Shown here in pieces: positions 15,641 to 24,293 of a DNA stretch of 64,000 bases. A program made the translations under genes and the position numbers. The stretch's first letter is position 1; every line of letters begins with the position of its first letter. Source of the stretch: JARYGU01 sp033795365 (GTDB taxonomy: Bacteria; Pseudomonadota; Alphaproteobacteria; Rhizobiales; Rhizobiaceae). The notes beneath the pieces were generated by a model. The model did not search any database. It was not told where the DNA came from and saw only the letters and a program-made list of their open reading frames with translations. The stretch is taken from contig JARYGU010000010.1 of the NCBI GenBank assembly GCA_033795365.1, positions 124,001 through 188,000 of the forward strand. The letters run 5' to 3'.

Positions 15641-17631
15641 CCTGCCGCCCGCAACTGCGCCTCCTGCTGTTGTCCGACGGCAACCAGATGCGTGACATCC
15701 AGGATGAGCGCGACATTGCCGTCACCGAGGATCGTGGCCCCCGAGAACGTGACGACGTCGTGGTGCAGTTTGGACATGGATTTGATGACCGTCTGATGGT
15801 CGCCGATGATCTGGTCGACGACGAGACCGACGCGCTCTGCGCCGGTCGAGATGACGACGACCTTCTGATGCGGATCCGGCGGCGTGTTGGTCCGGAAAAG
15901 CTCGCGCAGCCTCAGGAAAGGCACGAGGCTGTCCCTGAGGGAAATGAAGCTGCGACCGCGCGAGCGCAGGTCCTCCTCAAGCGACAGTTCAAGGCATTCC
16001 TCGACCGCCGAGAGCGGAATGACGTAGCAGCCGCTTCCCACCCGGACCAGCAGGCCGTCGATGATCGCGAGCGTCAGCGGGATGCGCAAGGAGACTTCCG
16101 ATCCATCGCCAGGCTTGCTGGTGATGTCGATTGCGCCGCGCAAGGCCTCGACCGTCTTCTTCACGACGTCCATACCGACACCGCGGCCGGAAAGATTGGT
16201 GATCTGCTGCGCGGTCGAGAAGCCGGGCTGGAAGATGAGCTGGAGCAGTTCCTGATCGGCAAGAACCGCGCCGGGCTGGATGAGTCCCGAGGCCTCCGCC
16301 TTCGCCCGCACCCTGTCGCGGTTGATGCCGCGGCCATCGTCCTTGATCGTGATGACGACCTCGCCGCCGGTCTGGCGCGCCGAAAGCAGGATCTGGCCTT
16401 TCGCAGACTTGCCGGCCGCAATGCGCTCCTGCGGCAGCTCCAACCCATGATCGATGGAATTGCGGACGAGATGGACGAGCGGGTCGGCAAGACGGTCGAT
16501 CACGGTCTTGTCGACTTCCGTGGTTTCGCCTTCCGTCACCAGCTCGATTTCCTTGCCGGTTTCGCGGGAAAGGTCGTGCACGAGGCGGCGGAAACGGCTG
16601 AAAAGGCTCGCGACCGGCATCATGCGGAGCACCATCATCGTATCGCGAAGCTCGCCCGAAAGCCGCTCGATCTCCTCCGAAACGGATCGGAGGCCGAGAT
16701 CGGCAGCGGCGCCCGCAAGCTGCGTCAGCCGCGACTGGGCGATCACCAGCTCGCCGACCCGATCCATCATCTCGTCGAGACGTTCGGCTGGAACCCGGAC
16801 ATTCTCGGCGGCCTTGTTCTGCTTCGCATCCGATGCAGGCGCGGGAGCATCGCCGACGACGGCGCTCCGGGGCTGCTCGGCCTGGGCGGACGCGACCGGC
16901 GCCTCAGCAGGTATCTCTTCCTCTTCGACCACGGAAATGTCGAGCTTCATCTCGTCCATGACGAAAATGAAGACGTCCTCGATGTCGGAGCGGGGTTTCG
17001 CCGTCGTCAGCGTCACGTTCCACGCAAGATGTATTTCGGTCGGCACGAGAACGTCGAATGACGGCACGGACGACGCGTCGGCGACGATCCGGCATTCGCC
17101 GAGATCGCGCAATTCGTCCAGAAGCCCCAGCGGATTGGTGCCGTTGGCCATCGAATTTGCCGGCAGGCTGAAACGGATGTTACAGGTTTTGACGCCGCCT
17201 TCCTTCGCAGCCCTTGCCGCAGCTGCGGGTTTTGCCGCCTGCGCCGTGGAAGAACTCCCGCCCCCGACCGCGCTATGGAGTGCTGCAAGCAGGGACGCGC
17301 TCATGTCGTCGTGATCGCCGTTCGGCGTCTCCAGAAGAGCGCGCATATGATCCTGCGCCGCCAATACTGCCGAAACCAGTTCCTGCGTCGCCGGAACATC
17401 ACCTTTGCGGACCCGATCGAAAGCCGTTTCGCAGTGATGCGTGAAGGCCGCGAGCGCGTCGAAACCGAACATCGCGCCGGAACCCTTAAGGGTATGGAGA
17501 CCGCGAAAGACGGCGTCGATCTGGTCCTTGTCGTCGAGCCTGCGCGTCAGGTCGAGCAATCCGGCTTCGACCTGCTCCAGAAGTTCGGCCGCTTCCGTGC
17601 GGAAGACTGAGATCGGATCCGGGTTGCTCAT
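15637..17631 (-). CDS. cheA: Chemotaxis histidine kinase CheA
   Basis: A 664-residue kinase with all five CheA domains. The P1 Hpt domain has phospho-accepting H46 in L-H-T-L-K-G-S. A P2-like docking domain spans about 150-235. The P3 dimerisation helices begin near V-R-V-P-A-E-R-L-D (about 278-340). The P4 ATPase has the N box H-L-V-R-N-S-I-D-H-G (387-396), D-D-G-R-G-I (431-436) and G-R-G-V-G-M-D (482-488). The P5 CheW-like domain is C-terminal. Linkers are rich in Ala, Pro and Glu. It phosphorylates the CheY encoded just upstream, and CheB. It overlaps both flanking genes by ATGA. Confidence 0.97.
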   Translation of the reverse strand: MSNPDPISVFRTEAAELLEQVEAGLLDLTRRLDDKDQIDAVFRGLHTLKGSGAMFGFDALAAFTHHCETAFDRVRKGDVPATQELVSAVLAAQDHMRALLETPNGDHDDMSASLLAALHSAVGGGSSSTAQAAKPAAAARAAKEGGVKTCNIRFSLPANSMANGTNPLGLLDELRDLGECRIVADASSVPSFDVLVPTEIHLAWNVTLTTAKPRSDIEDVFIFVMDEMKLDISVVEEEEIPAEAPVASAQAEQPRSAVVGDAPAPASDAKQNKAAENVRVPAERLDEMMDRVGELVIAQSRLTQLAGAAADLGLRSVSEEIERLSGELRDTMMVLRMMPVASLFSRFRRLVHDLSRETGKEIELVTEGETTEVDKTVIDRLADPLVHLVRNSIDHGLELPQERIAAGKSAKGQILLSARQTGGEVVITIKDDGRGINRDRVRAKAEASGLIQPGAVLADQELLQLIFQPGFSTAQQITNLSGRGVGMDVVKKTVEALRGAIDITSKPGDGSEVSLRIPLTLAIIDGLLVRVGSGCYVIPLSAVEECLELSLEEDLRSRGRSFISLRDSLVPFLRLRELFRTNTPPDPHQKVVVISTGAERVGLVVDQIIGDHQTVIKSMSKLHHDVVTFSGATILGDGNVALILDVTHLVAVGQQQEAQLRAAG

Positions 17632-17996
17632 CTGCCGAGAACCTTCCGCACGATCTTGACGAGGCTTTCCGGATCGAAGGGCTTGGTGAGCCAGCCGGTA
17701 GCGCCGGCGGCCTTCGCCTGCTGCTTCAGCTCCCCGTCCGACTCCGTGGTCAGGAAGATCACCGGCACACCGGTATGGGCCGGAAGCTTCCGCAGCTCGC
17801 GGATCATGGTAAGCCCGTCCATGTTGGGCATGTTGAGATCGGTGACGATCATGTCGAACTGACCGGATTGCAGCTTTGCCAGACCATCCGCGCCGTCGAC
17901 GGCTTCCGTCACCTGGTAGCCGGCATTGGTCAGCGTCACCCGCGTCGTCAGACGAATGCTGGCGGAATCGTCTACGGTCAAAATCTTGGCGGTCAT
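17628..17996 (-). CDS. cheY: Single-domain response regulator CheY
   Basis: A 122-residue receiver domain with no output domain. Key residues are present: D9-D10 for Mg, phospho-acceptor D53 (T-D-L-N-M-P), T83/T84 and K105 (T-K-P-F). It carries the signal from CheA to the output. Because no flagellar genes are nearby, the target could be the flagellar switch encoded elsewhere or another device. It overlaps the STAS gene upstream and cheA downstream by ATGA-type junctions. Confidence 0.96.
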   Translation of the reverse strand: MTAKILTVDDSASIRLTTRVTLTNAGYQVTEAVDGADGLAKLQSGQFDMIVTDLNMPNMDGLTMIRELRKLPAHTGVPVIFLTTESDGELKQQAKAAGATGWLTKPFDPESLVKIVRKVLGR

Positions 17997-18322
17997 CGCA
18001 CTGTCTCCTGATGCGTCCAGAATTTCACGGTCTCGCGGGAAATCCCGTCGACGAAACCGCCTCGCCGCAGAACATCCATCACCCCGGCGGGCGCCGGCCT
18101 CGCCAATGCGAGAGATTTTCCTTGGCTTCGGGAATAGACGCGCGCTGCTTCGATCAGTTGAACGAAGCTCAAATCCGCCTGACTATCGTCTTCTATTTCC
18201 AATGCGATGTTCTGGTTATTATCTAAAGAAAGAAGAATCGTATCTCTTACTTCTGAAACCGTTCGGATATTCAACATCGTCGGCAGTTTCACCGATATGG
18301 AATCTCCAGAATTCGTGTGCAT
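17993..18322 (-). CDS. STAS-domain protein, first gene of the che operon
   Basis: A 109-residue single STAS (anti-sigma-factor-antagonist-like) domain: a strand I-S-V-K-L-P, a helix, I-A-L-E-I-E-D-D and the phosphosite-loop equivalent A-D-L-S-F-V-Q-L-I. The serine in D-L-S could correspond to the regulated Ser of SpoIIAA, although the surrounding motif is divergent. The ATG at 18322 follows a CGGGG site; a TTG start five codons earlier is possible. It overlaps cheY. STAS proteins occur at the head of some alphaproteobacterial che clusters, where their role is unclear. It may give a second output through a serine kinase or phosphatase. Confidence 0.85.
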   Translation of the reverse strand: MHTNSGDSISVKLPTMLNIRTVSEVRDTILLSLDNNQNIALEIEDDSQADLSFVQLIEAARVYSRSQGKSLALARPAPAGVMDVLRRGGFVDGISRETVKFWTHQETVR

Positions 18323-18690
18323 TTTAGCCCCGAGCAATCTTTGAACGACGGTAATATCCCCGCAGCGACGTTCTCAATACAGGCTTAATGAAGTGTAAAT
18401 ATCGCCGGCCAAATCACGCGAGTGCTACTTCCGGTAGTTCAGATAAGCAGCGAAGAGAAAGTATAATAAGTATTTGTTTTAAATTGAGAATTTCTTAAAA
18501 TTAGAAGGCCTTAATATTATTTATAACTCCCTAAAGTTCACTGTCCGGGGCGCAATGCGCAGGACCGCTGCCCGAGCGCTGCTCGAAGCAAAAAGGGCGG
18601 TACGGCCGGATATCCTGCCAATAAATTTACTCGAAGTTTCCTTGTTGCCGATACGTTGGCGCCGCTTGGGGTATTGCGTAGGGGTGCAGC
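18323..18690. promoter_or_regulatory. Divergent promoter region of the che operon and the MCP-like gene
   Basis: A 368-nt gap between divergent genes. Its middle (about 18450-18540) is strikingly AT-rich against a GC-rich background. It contains three TTAA tetranucleotides spaced exactly 16 nt apart (18479, 18495, 18511), the first two inside similar 16-mers. Promoters for both directions must lie here, but I cannot assign -35/-10 boxes with confidence. The AT-rich patch is a plausible target for a Ros/MucR or H-NS-like silencer. Confidence 0.6.
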
Positions 18691-20427
18691 GTGGCTGGCA
18701 GGACGAATATTGCATATGATCCGCTTCCTTTCGGAGGGAATGATCTCGTATCGCGGCTCGAGGGAGCCCGCTCGCAGATCGAGCAGAGATTCCTCGACGG
18801 CGGCGCCATCCTTCTGTCGGTTCTCGACGTTCTGAATACGCTCCTCTCCACGCTCGAAAACCTGGCGAAATCGCTCGACGAGGATACGGCGAAGTCCACC
18901 ATCGACCGGCTTGGCGAAACCGTCGCGCAGCTTTCCGTCTTGCCGGATTTCGAAGAGGACCGGCAGCAGCAACTGGCAAGCGTCGCCCGCACCGAGCAGT
19001 CGCTGGGCGGCTATGTGGCCGACATGCAGGAGACGCTGCGTTATCTCAGAACCTTTGCCACCACCGCCAAGATAACCGGCGCCGGCATCCAGGACTTCTC
19101 CGGCTTTGCCGAAGAGATCATCGAGCGCATCCAGTTCGGCGCGGGGCAGGTCAACCAGCTGTCCGACAAGATCGTCGCGCTCGGATCGACGCTTGGCATC
19201 GCCTCCGCGCGCGGAAGCAAAACGCTTGAAGGCTACCGGCGCACCGTTCCCGAGATCGTGGAAAACCTGACCCGCAACGCCGACGCGCTGATGGCGCAGC
19301 GGCGGCATCTGGCCGAGCTCGCAGAAAAGGTGAGCGGCCTCACGCGCAAGGTCCAGATGAAGGTCGGCACGACCCTTTCCGCCATGCAGATCGGCGACAT
19401 CACCCGCCAGCGTATCGAGCATTGCCAATCCGCCTTCAGGGTGCTGGACGAATACCTCGATACCGCGGAAGGCCGGGCGCTCGCGGCGCAGGACAGGTCC
19501 CGCCTTTCCACGATCGTCCACCATCTGGTTTTCGAACAACTCACGCAGATCACCGCCGATTTCGATCGCGACTGCACGACGATCGTCAAAACCATCGTCG
19601 GCTTCAACTCCGATATTGCCGGGCTGCTGGCACTGCATGCCGAGATGGAACCGGCAAAGGGACAGGCTTCCGACAGCGCGATGCGCGTGCTGGAGGCAGA
19701 CGTCGCAGCTGCCCGCCGCGTGGTCGGCGATATCGAAAAGGCGGCGCGGGAGGCAAACGAGCTGAGTCACGGTACGCTGACGACCGTGCGCGAGCTCCTC
19801 CAGGGTATAGAGACGATCAAGCTCGTCAGAACCGACATCCAGTATATGGCACTCAACACCAATCTTCGCTGCAGCCGTCTCGGCGAGGAGGGCCGCGCCA
19901 TCAATGTCGTCACGGCCGAATTGCGGGGTTTTTCGAGCAAGCTCGACGAGACCGCGGAAAGGATTCTCCAGGAACTGCAGGCGCTGCAGGCCGATGCCGC
20001 GAAACTCGGCGAGACGGCGGCGCAAACCGCATCCGAGGAATCCCTCGACGGAAAGCTGGAAGCCGCCCTTTCCAGCATCCGGGAGGTCGGAAACCGGATG
20101 GAAGAGGACATGAAGACGCTCAACGCCTGTAGCCAGGATGTCGCCGGAAAGGTGACGGCCTCCATGGCAAAGCTGGATTACAAGGCGGAACTCGGCGACG
20201 TCCTGTCGCGCTGCGCGCAGGAGGCGGCCGAGCTCGCGGAAAGTCCGCTGCCGGGCTTCGACGGACTGGAGATCGCCATTACCGAGATCGGCGGAAGGAT
20301 AGCCAGGTGCTACACCATGGTTTCCGAACGGGAAGTCCATGCCGGAATCTTCGGCTCGAGCGACGGCGCACCGGCCGCGGAAAGAAAAGCGGCTGACGAA
20401 AACCTGTTCGAGGACGCGCTGTTCTAG
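18691..20427 (+). CDS. Soluble chemoreceptor-like coiled-coil protein with a CheZ-like motif
   Basis: A 578-residue, almost entirely helical protein with no membrane segment or signal peptide. It starts at GTG 18691 after AGGGG. Residues 386-415 (A-L-N-T-N-L-R-C-S-R-L-G-E-E-G-R-A-I) look like a degenerate version of the MCP hairpin tip. Residues 232-243 (M-Q-I-G-D-I-T-R-Q-R-I-E) place Asp236 and Gln240 as in the D-x-T-x-Q active site of the CheY-P phosphatase CheZ. The C-terminus (E-N-L-F-E-D-A-L-F) resembles the acidic/hydrophobic CheY-binding tail of CheZ. It is divergent from the che operon and probably works with it. It may be a cytoplasmic receptor, a CheY-P phosphatase, or both; that is inference. 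Confidence 0.75.
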   Translation: MAGRTNIAYDPLPFGGNDLVSRLEGARSQIEQRFLDGGAILLSVLDVLNTLLSTLENLAKSLDEDTAKSTIDRLGETVAQLSVLPDFEEDRQQQLASVARTEQSLGGYVADMQETLRYLRTFATTAKITGAGIQDFSGFAEEIIERIQFGAGQVNQLSDKIVALGSTLGIASARGSKTLEGYRRTVPEIVENLTRNADALMAQRRHLAELAEKVSGLTRKVQMKVGTTLSAMQIGDITRQRIEHCQSAFRVLDEYLDTAEGRALAAQDRSRLSTIVHHLVFEQLTQITADFDRDCTTIVKTIVGFNSDIAGLLALHAEMEPAKGQASDSAMRVLEADVAAARRVVGDIEKAAREANELSHGTLTTVRELLQGIETIKLVRTDIQYMALNTNLRCSRLGEEGRAINVVTAELRGFSSKLDETAERILQELQALQADAAKLGETAAQTASEESLDGKLEAALSSIREVGNRMEEDMKTLNACSQDVAGKVTASMAKLDYKAELGDVLSRCAQEAAELAESPLPGFDGLEIAITEIGGRIARCYTMVSEREVHAGIFGSSDGAPAAERKAADENLFEDALF

Positions 20428-20439
20428 GTCCCGCCGGCT

Positions 20440-21183
20440 TCAACGGGCGCCGGCGCGGCGCGCCATCATGCGTTCGATTGCCGAGATCGCATCATAGATG
20501 AGTACCGCGAGCACCGCCACGATCAGCCCGCCCTGGAGCACGAAGGCGAGATTGTTGGACTGCAATCCGGCAATGATGACCTCCCCCAGCGTCTTTGCAG
20601 CCACCGTCGAACCGATCGTCGCCGTCGCAAGGCTGATGACGATGGAAAGCCTGATGCCGGCGAGAATGACCGGAAGGGCCAGCGGCAGCTCCACCTTGAC
20701 CAGGCGCTGCCATCCCGTCATCCCCATACCGCGCGAGGCTTCGACCACGGCCGGCGGCAGGGTCGTCAGCCCCGTCATGGCATTCTCGAAGATCGGCAGC
20801 AGACCGTAGAGGAAAAGCGCTATCAGCGTCGGTTTCTCGCCGAAGCCGACGGCCGGAACGGCAAGCGCGAGGACGGCGACGGGCGGAAAGGTCTGCCCGA
20901 TATTGACGAGGCTGCGCGACAAGGGAAGGAACTCCGCGCCGATCGGCCGAGTGACGAGAACGGCAAGCGCCACTGCGACCACGGTCGCAGCGAGCGTGGC
21001 AACGAATACCGTCCACAGATGCGACAATGTCAGCGCCAGCAGGCTGCCCTGATTGTAGATTGCCGGGGCGTTCGGCTGCACCAGCGGCCGCAACAGCGGC
21101 TCGAAGAACTGGGGCTGGAAGAGAAAAATCAACAGAACCGCAAATGCGGCAAGCCTCAGCAGGTTCGGTAGCCATGCTCTCAT
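20440..21183 (-). CDS. yehW: Osmoprotectant ABC transporter permease (YehW-like)
   Basis: A 247-residue inner-membrane permease of the OpuB/ProW type with about six membrane segments and the permease loop E-A-S-R-G-M-G-M-T-G-W-Q-R-L. Size and gene order (binding protein, long permease, ATPase, short permease) match E. coli osmF-yehYXW. Its ATG overlaps the ATPase stop (ATGA). It ends 12 nt from the convergent MCP-like gene. The likely substrate is glycine betaine or a related compatible solute. Confidence 0.9.
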   Translation of the reverse strand: MRAWLPNLLRLAAFAVLLIFLFQPQFFEPLLRPLVQPNAPAIYNQGSLLALTLSHLWTVFVATLAATVVAVALAVLVTRPIGAEFLPLSRSLVNIGQTFPPVAVLALAVPAVGFGEKPTLIALFLYGLLPIFENAMTGLTTLPPAVVEASRGMGMTGWQRLVKVELPLALPVILAGIRLSIVISLATATIGSTVAAKTLGEVIIAGLQSNNLAFVLQGGLIVAVLAVLIYDAISAIERMMARRAGAR

Positions 21184-22118
21184 TGCGGCCTCGCCGCGCG
21201 CCGGGCCAATCCGTCGAGCGTCACCCGACCGAGTATGGTGCCGTCGGGGCCGGCGACCGGCAGAGCGGGGCGTCCCGACCAGAGAAGCTCGGCCAGCGCA
21301 TCCCGCTGGCTGAGTGTCGCCGGAATGGCCGCGCCTTCGGCCGGCCCCGGCTCCACCGCGTCGCCCGCCGTCTCGATCGCCAGCAGCCGGAATGGCCGGT
21401 CGTTCGTGCCGATCAGCGTCTCCACGAAATCCGTGGCCGGCTTCGCGAGCATTTCCGCAGGCGTCGCGTATTGAACGACCGCCCCCTTGTCCATGACCGC
21501 GATCCTGTCCGCCAGCCGGAATGCCTCCTCCATGTCGTGCGTGACGAGGATTATCGTGGTCTCGAAATGTTTCTGGATCGCCAGAAGATCGTCCTGCGCC
21601 TTCGCCCGGATGATCGGATCAAGCGCTCCGAACGGCTCGTCCATCAGAAGAACGTTCGGTTCCGCCGCCAGGGCCCGGGCAACGCCGACACGCTGCTGCT
21701 GTCCGCCAGAAAGCTCGTGGGGATAGCGCGAGGCGAAGGCTTGAGGATCGAGCTGGAACAGTGTCAGTAGTTCCGCCACCTTCGCTTCGATGCGCTCCCT
21801 GCCCCATCCGAGCAGGACCGGCACCGTCGCGATGTTCTGCGCCACGGTGCGGTGCGGGAAGAGGCCATGCCCCTGGATCGCGTAACCGATCCTCCGGCGG
21901 AGCTCGTAGCCGGGAATGGACCGGTTGTCCTCGCCGTCGAGCCGGATCGCGCCGGAACTCGGCTCCACCAGCCGGTTCACCATGCGCAGCAGCGTGGTCT
22001 TGCCCGAACCCGAGGTCCCGACGACGACCGTCACCGTGCGCGGCTGTATGACGAGCGAGACATCGTCGACCACCGTCACGCCGTCATAGCTCTTGGAGAT
22101 GTTCTCTATCTCGATCAT
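21180..22118 (-). CDS. yehX: Osmoprotectant ABC transporter ATP-binding protein (YehX-like)
   Basis: A 312-residue ABC ATPase. Walker A is G-T-S-G-S-G-K-T-T (about residues 34-42), the signature is L-S-G-G-Q-Q-Q-R and Walker B is V-L-L-M-D-E-P. A short C-terminal region (about 230-312) contains a CBS-like segment (L-P-V-A-G-P-D-G-T-I-L-G), as in OpuA/OpuB-type osmoregulated ATPases where CBS domains sense ionic strength. It is coupled by overlapping ATGA junctions to both permease genes. Confidence 0.93.
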   Translation of the reverse strand: MIEIENISKSYDGVTVVDDVSLVIQPRTVTVVVGTSGSGKTTLLRMVNRLVEPSSGAIRLDGEDNRSIPGYELRRRIGYAIQGHGLFPHRTVAQNIATVPVLLGWGRERIEAKVAELLTLFQLDPQAFASRYPHELSGGQQQRVGVARALAAEPNVLLMDEPFGALDPIIRAKAQDDLLAIQKHFETTIILVTHDMEEAFRLADRIAVMDKGAVVQYATPAEMLAKPATDFVETLIGTNDRPFRLLAIETAGDAVEPGPAEGAAIPATLSQRDALAELLWSGRPALPVAGPDGTILGRVTLDGLARRAARPQ

Positions 22119-23275
22119 GCGTTCCTGCCGCGTTGTTTCGCCATCATCTCCGTCAACGCGTCGAGCACGATCGCGGCGGCGAATGCCAGCGCGACGGTCG
22201 GCACGGCGCCGAGGAGCACCAGATCCATGGCGGTCTGGCCGATGCCCTGGAAGACGAAGACGCCGAAGCCCCCTCCTCCGATCAGCGCCGCAATGGTCGC
22301 AAGCCCGATATTCTGGACCAGAACGATACGGATGCCCGTAAGAATTACCGGGAACGCCAGCGGAATCTCGATCCGCATCAGGCGCTGCGATCCCGTCATG
22401 CCGAGACCGCGCGCCGCTTCATAGGTTTCGCGCGGCACGCCCCCGAGGCCAACCACCGTATTGGCCACCACCGGAAGCAGCGAATAGAGAAACAACGCCA
22501 CGAAAGCCGGCGCAACGCCGATGCCGCGGATGCCGATCGCTGCGGCGCCGGGCACATTGGCGGCGATCCAGCCGAGCGGCGCGATCAGCAGGCCGAAGAG
22601 TGCGATCGAGGGAATGGTCTGGATGATGTTCAACACGTTGAGCACGCCGGCACGCAACGCCCCCACCCGATGGCAGAGAATGCCGAGCGGCAGCCCGACC
22701 GCCGCAGCCGCGAGCAGCGAGCCGAGCGCAAGCGTCACATGCCGGCCGGCTTCGCTCCAGAAGGTGTCCTCCCGGCTTGCATATTCCTTCAGGATGGAAA
22801 GGTCGCTCCACTGCCCGGAAAGGAGGATCGCGCCGATCCCGGCGGCTGCGGCAAGCAAAAGCGCGACGCGAAGATAGGGCGGCGGCCGCAATTGCGATAC
22901 GGCCTGCGCCAGGAGAAGGCAGAATGCGAACAGCAGCAGCCAGAAACCGGATGCCGGGGAGACGCGGGCATAGGTGTTTTCGGCAGGGGTAAGATGGCTG
23001 GCCGCAACGCCGAGGAAGACGGCGAGCCCGCCAAGCGCTGCCAGGCTCGCAAGAAGCTTCGTCAATGTCCGGGTTCTCAGCAATCCGATCAGCGCGGCGA
23101 CGAATATGATCGCGAGAAGCGCATAGCCTGCTGCCGGCGGCAAGGCTTGCAGTATCGACTTTGCCTCTCCGGCGACAATCCGGTTGGCTCGAAACGCTGC
23201 GAACGGCGCGACGAGGACCGCATAAGCCGCGAGAGCGGCGATGATCACGCCGAGCTTGTCGAAACGGACGGCCAT
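22115..23275 (-). CDS. yehY: Osmoprotectant ABC transporter permease, long form (YehY-like)
   Basis: A 386-residue permease with an N-terminal extension of several membrane segments before the OpuB-type permease core. The core carries the loop E-A-A-R-G-L-G-M-T-G-S-Q-R-L. The length is close to the long permease YehY of E. coli and unlike the short partner at 20440. The ATG at 23275 (M-A-V-R-F-D-K) has a GGAAAGGG site upstream; the longer frame upstream is rejected. It pairs with the short permease to form the channel. Confidence 0.9.
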   Translation of the reverse strand: MAVRFDKLGVIIAALAAYAVLVAPFAAFRANRIVAGEAKSILQALPPAAGYALLAIIFVAALIGLLRTRTLTKLLASLAALGGLAVFLGVAASHLTPAENTYARVSPASGFWLLLFAFCLLLAQAVSQLRPPPYLRVALLLAAAAGIGAILLSGQWSDLSILKEYASREDTFWSEAGRHVTLALGSLLAAAAVGLPLGILCHRVGALRAGVLNVLNIIQTIPSIALFGLLIAPLGWIAANVPGAAAIGIRGIGVAPAFVALFLYSLLPVVANTVVGLGGVPRETYEAARGLGMTGSQRLMRIEIPLAFPVILTGIRIVLVQNIGLATIAALIGGGGFGVFVFQGIGQTAMDLVLLGAVPTVALAFAAAIVLDALTEMMAKQRGRNA

Positions 23276-23381
23276 GAAACCCTTTCCATTCGAGGGAAGG
23301 TGTCGGACGCGGGCTGAGGTGCCGGTTTCCGGTCCTTCCCGCAGCACGGGGAGGACCTTCGGCAAATGAAATCCGCGAAAC

Positions 23382-24293
23382 CTACTTCAGAAAGCCGTTC
23401 TGCCGCAGGAAATCCTCCGCCACAGCCTTCGCCGGCTCGCCACCGACCTGAACGCGGCCGTTAAGCTCCTGCAGCGTCACCAGATCGAGCTTTTCGAAGA
23501 CGGGCTTCAGCAGGCTTTCGATGTTCGGGTTTTCCTTGAGCACGGCTTCGCGGATGATCGGCGCGGGCTGGTAGACCGGCTGAACCGCCTTGTCGTCCTG
23601 CAGCACGACGAGACCGGAGGGGGCGATACCGCCGTCGGTGCCGTAGACCATCGCGGCATTGGCGCCGTTCGTCTGGTTGGCTGCCGCGGCGATCGTCGCC
23701 GCCGTATCGCCGCCCGAAAGCGTGATCAGTTGCTCCGGCTTCAGCGTAAAGCCGTAGGCCGTCTGGAAAGCCGGAAGAGCGGCGGCAGAATTCACGAATT
23801 CGGAGGACGCGGCAAGCACGACCTTGCCGCCGCCGCTCACATACTTCCCAAAATCCGTCAGCGTGACGAGCTTGTTGCCGTCGGCCACGTCCTTGCGCAG
23901 CGCGATGGCCCAGGTGTTGTTGGCCGGAGACGGCGTGAGCCAGACGATCTTGTTGGCTTCGTAGTCGAGCGTCTTGGCCGTTTCGAAAGCCTTCGCGGCA
24001 TCCTTCCAGACCGGATCGTCGGCCTTCTGGAAGAAGAAGGCGGCGTTTCCGGTATATTCCGGGTAGATGTCGATCTCGCCTGCGGTGATCGCTTGGCGGA
24101 CGACCGGCGTCGCGCCGAGCTGTATCCGGTCGGTCGTGCGGATATCGTTGGCATTGAGGACGGCAAGGATGATGTTGCCGAGCACGCCGCCTTCCGTATC
24201 GATCTTCGAGGAGACCACCACCTGGGCCTGAGCCGTTGCCGCCGAGAGCGCGACGGCGAAAGCCGCGCCGATGATCCTGGTTGTAAGTCGCAT
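23382..24293 (-). CDS. osmF: Osmoprotectant-binding periplasmic protein (OsmF/YehZ-like)
   Basis: A 303-residue substrate-binding protein. A Sec signal peptide (M-R-L-T-T-R-I-I-G-A-A-F then cleavage near A-Q-A) is followed by V-V-S-S-K-I-D-T-E-G and D-I-Y-P-E-Y-T-G-N-A, which are typical of the OpuAC/OsmF quaternary-amine-binding fold. The ATG at 24293 has a GGGGGA site upstream. First gene of the importer operon, 106 nt before the long permease. Ligand likely glycine betaine or choline-type solutes; not provable here. Confidence 0.9.
   Translation of the reverse strand: MRLTTRIIGAAFAVALSAATAQAQVVVSSKIDTEGGVLGNIILAVLNANDIRTTDRIQLGATPVVRQAITAGEIDIYPEYTGNAAFFFQKADDPVWKDAAKAFETAKTLDYEANKIVWLTPSPANNTWAIALRKDVADGNKLVTLTDFGKYVSGGGKVVLAASSEFVNSAAALPAFQTAYGFTLKPEQLITLSGGDTAATIAAAANQTNGANAAMVYGTDGGIAPSGLVVLQDDKAVQPVYQPAPIIREAVLKENPNIESLLKPVFEKLDLVTLQELNGRVQVGGEPAKAVAEDFLRQNGFLK

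Noticed and set aside
18479..18514. CtrA binding sites in the che promoter
   Set aside because: The TTAA elements are separated by 12 nt, not the 7 nt of the CtrA consensus.
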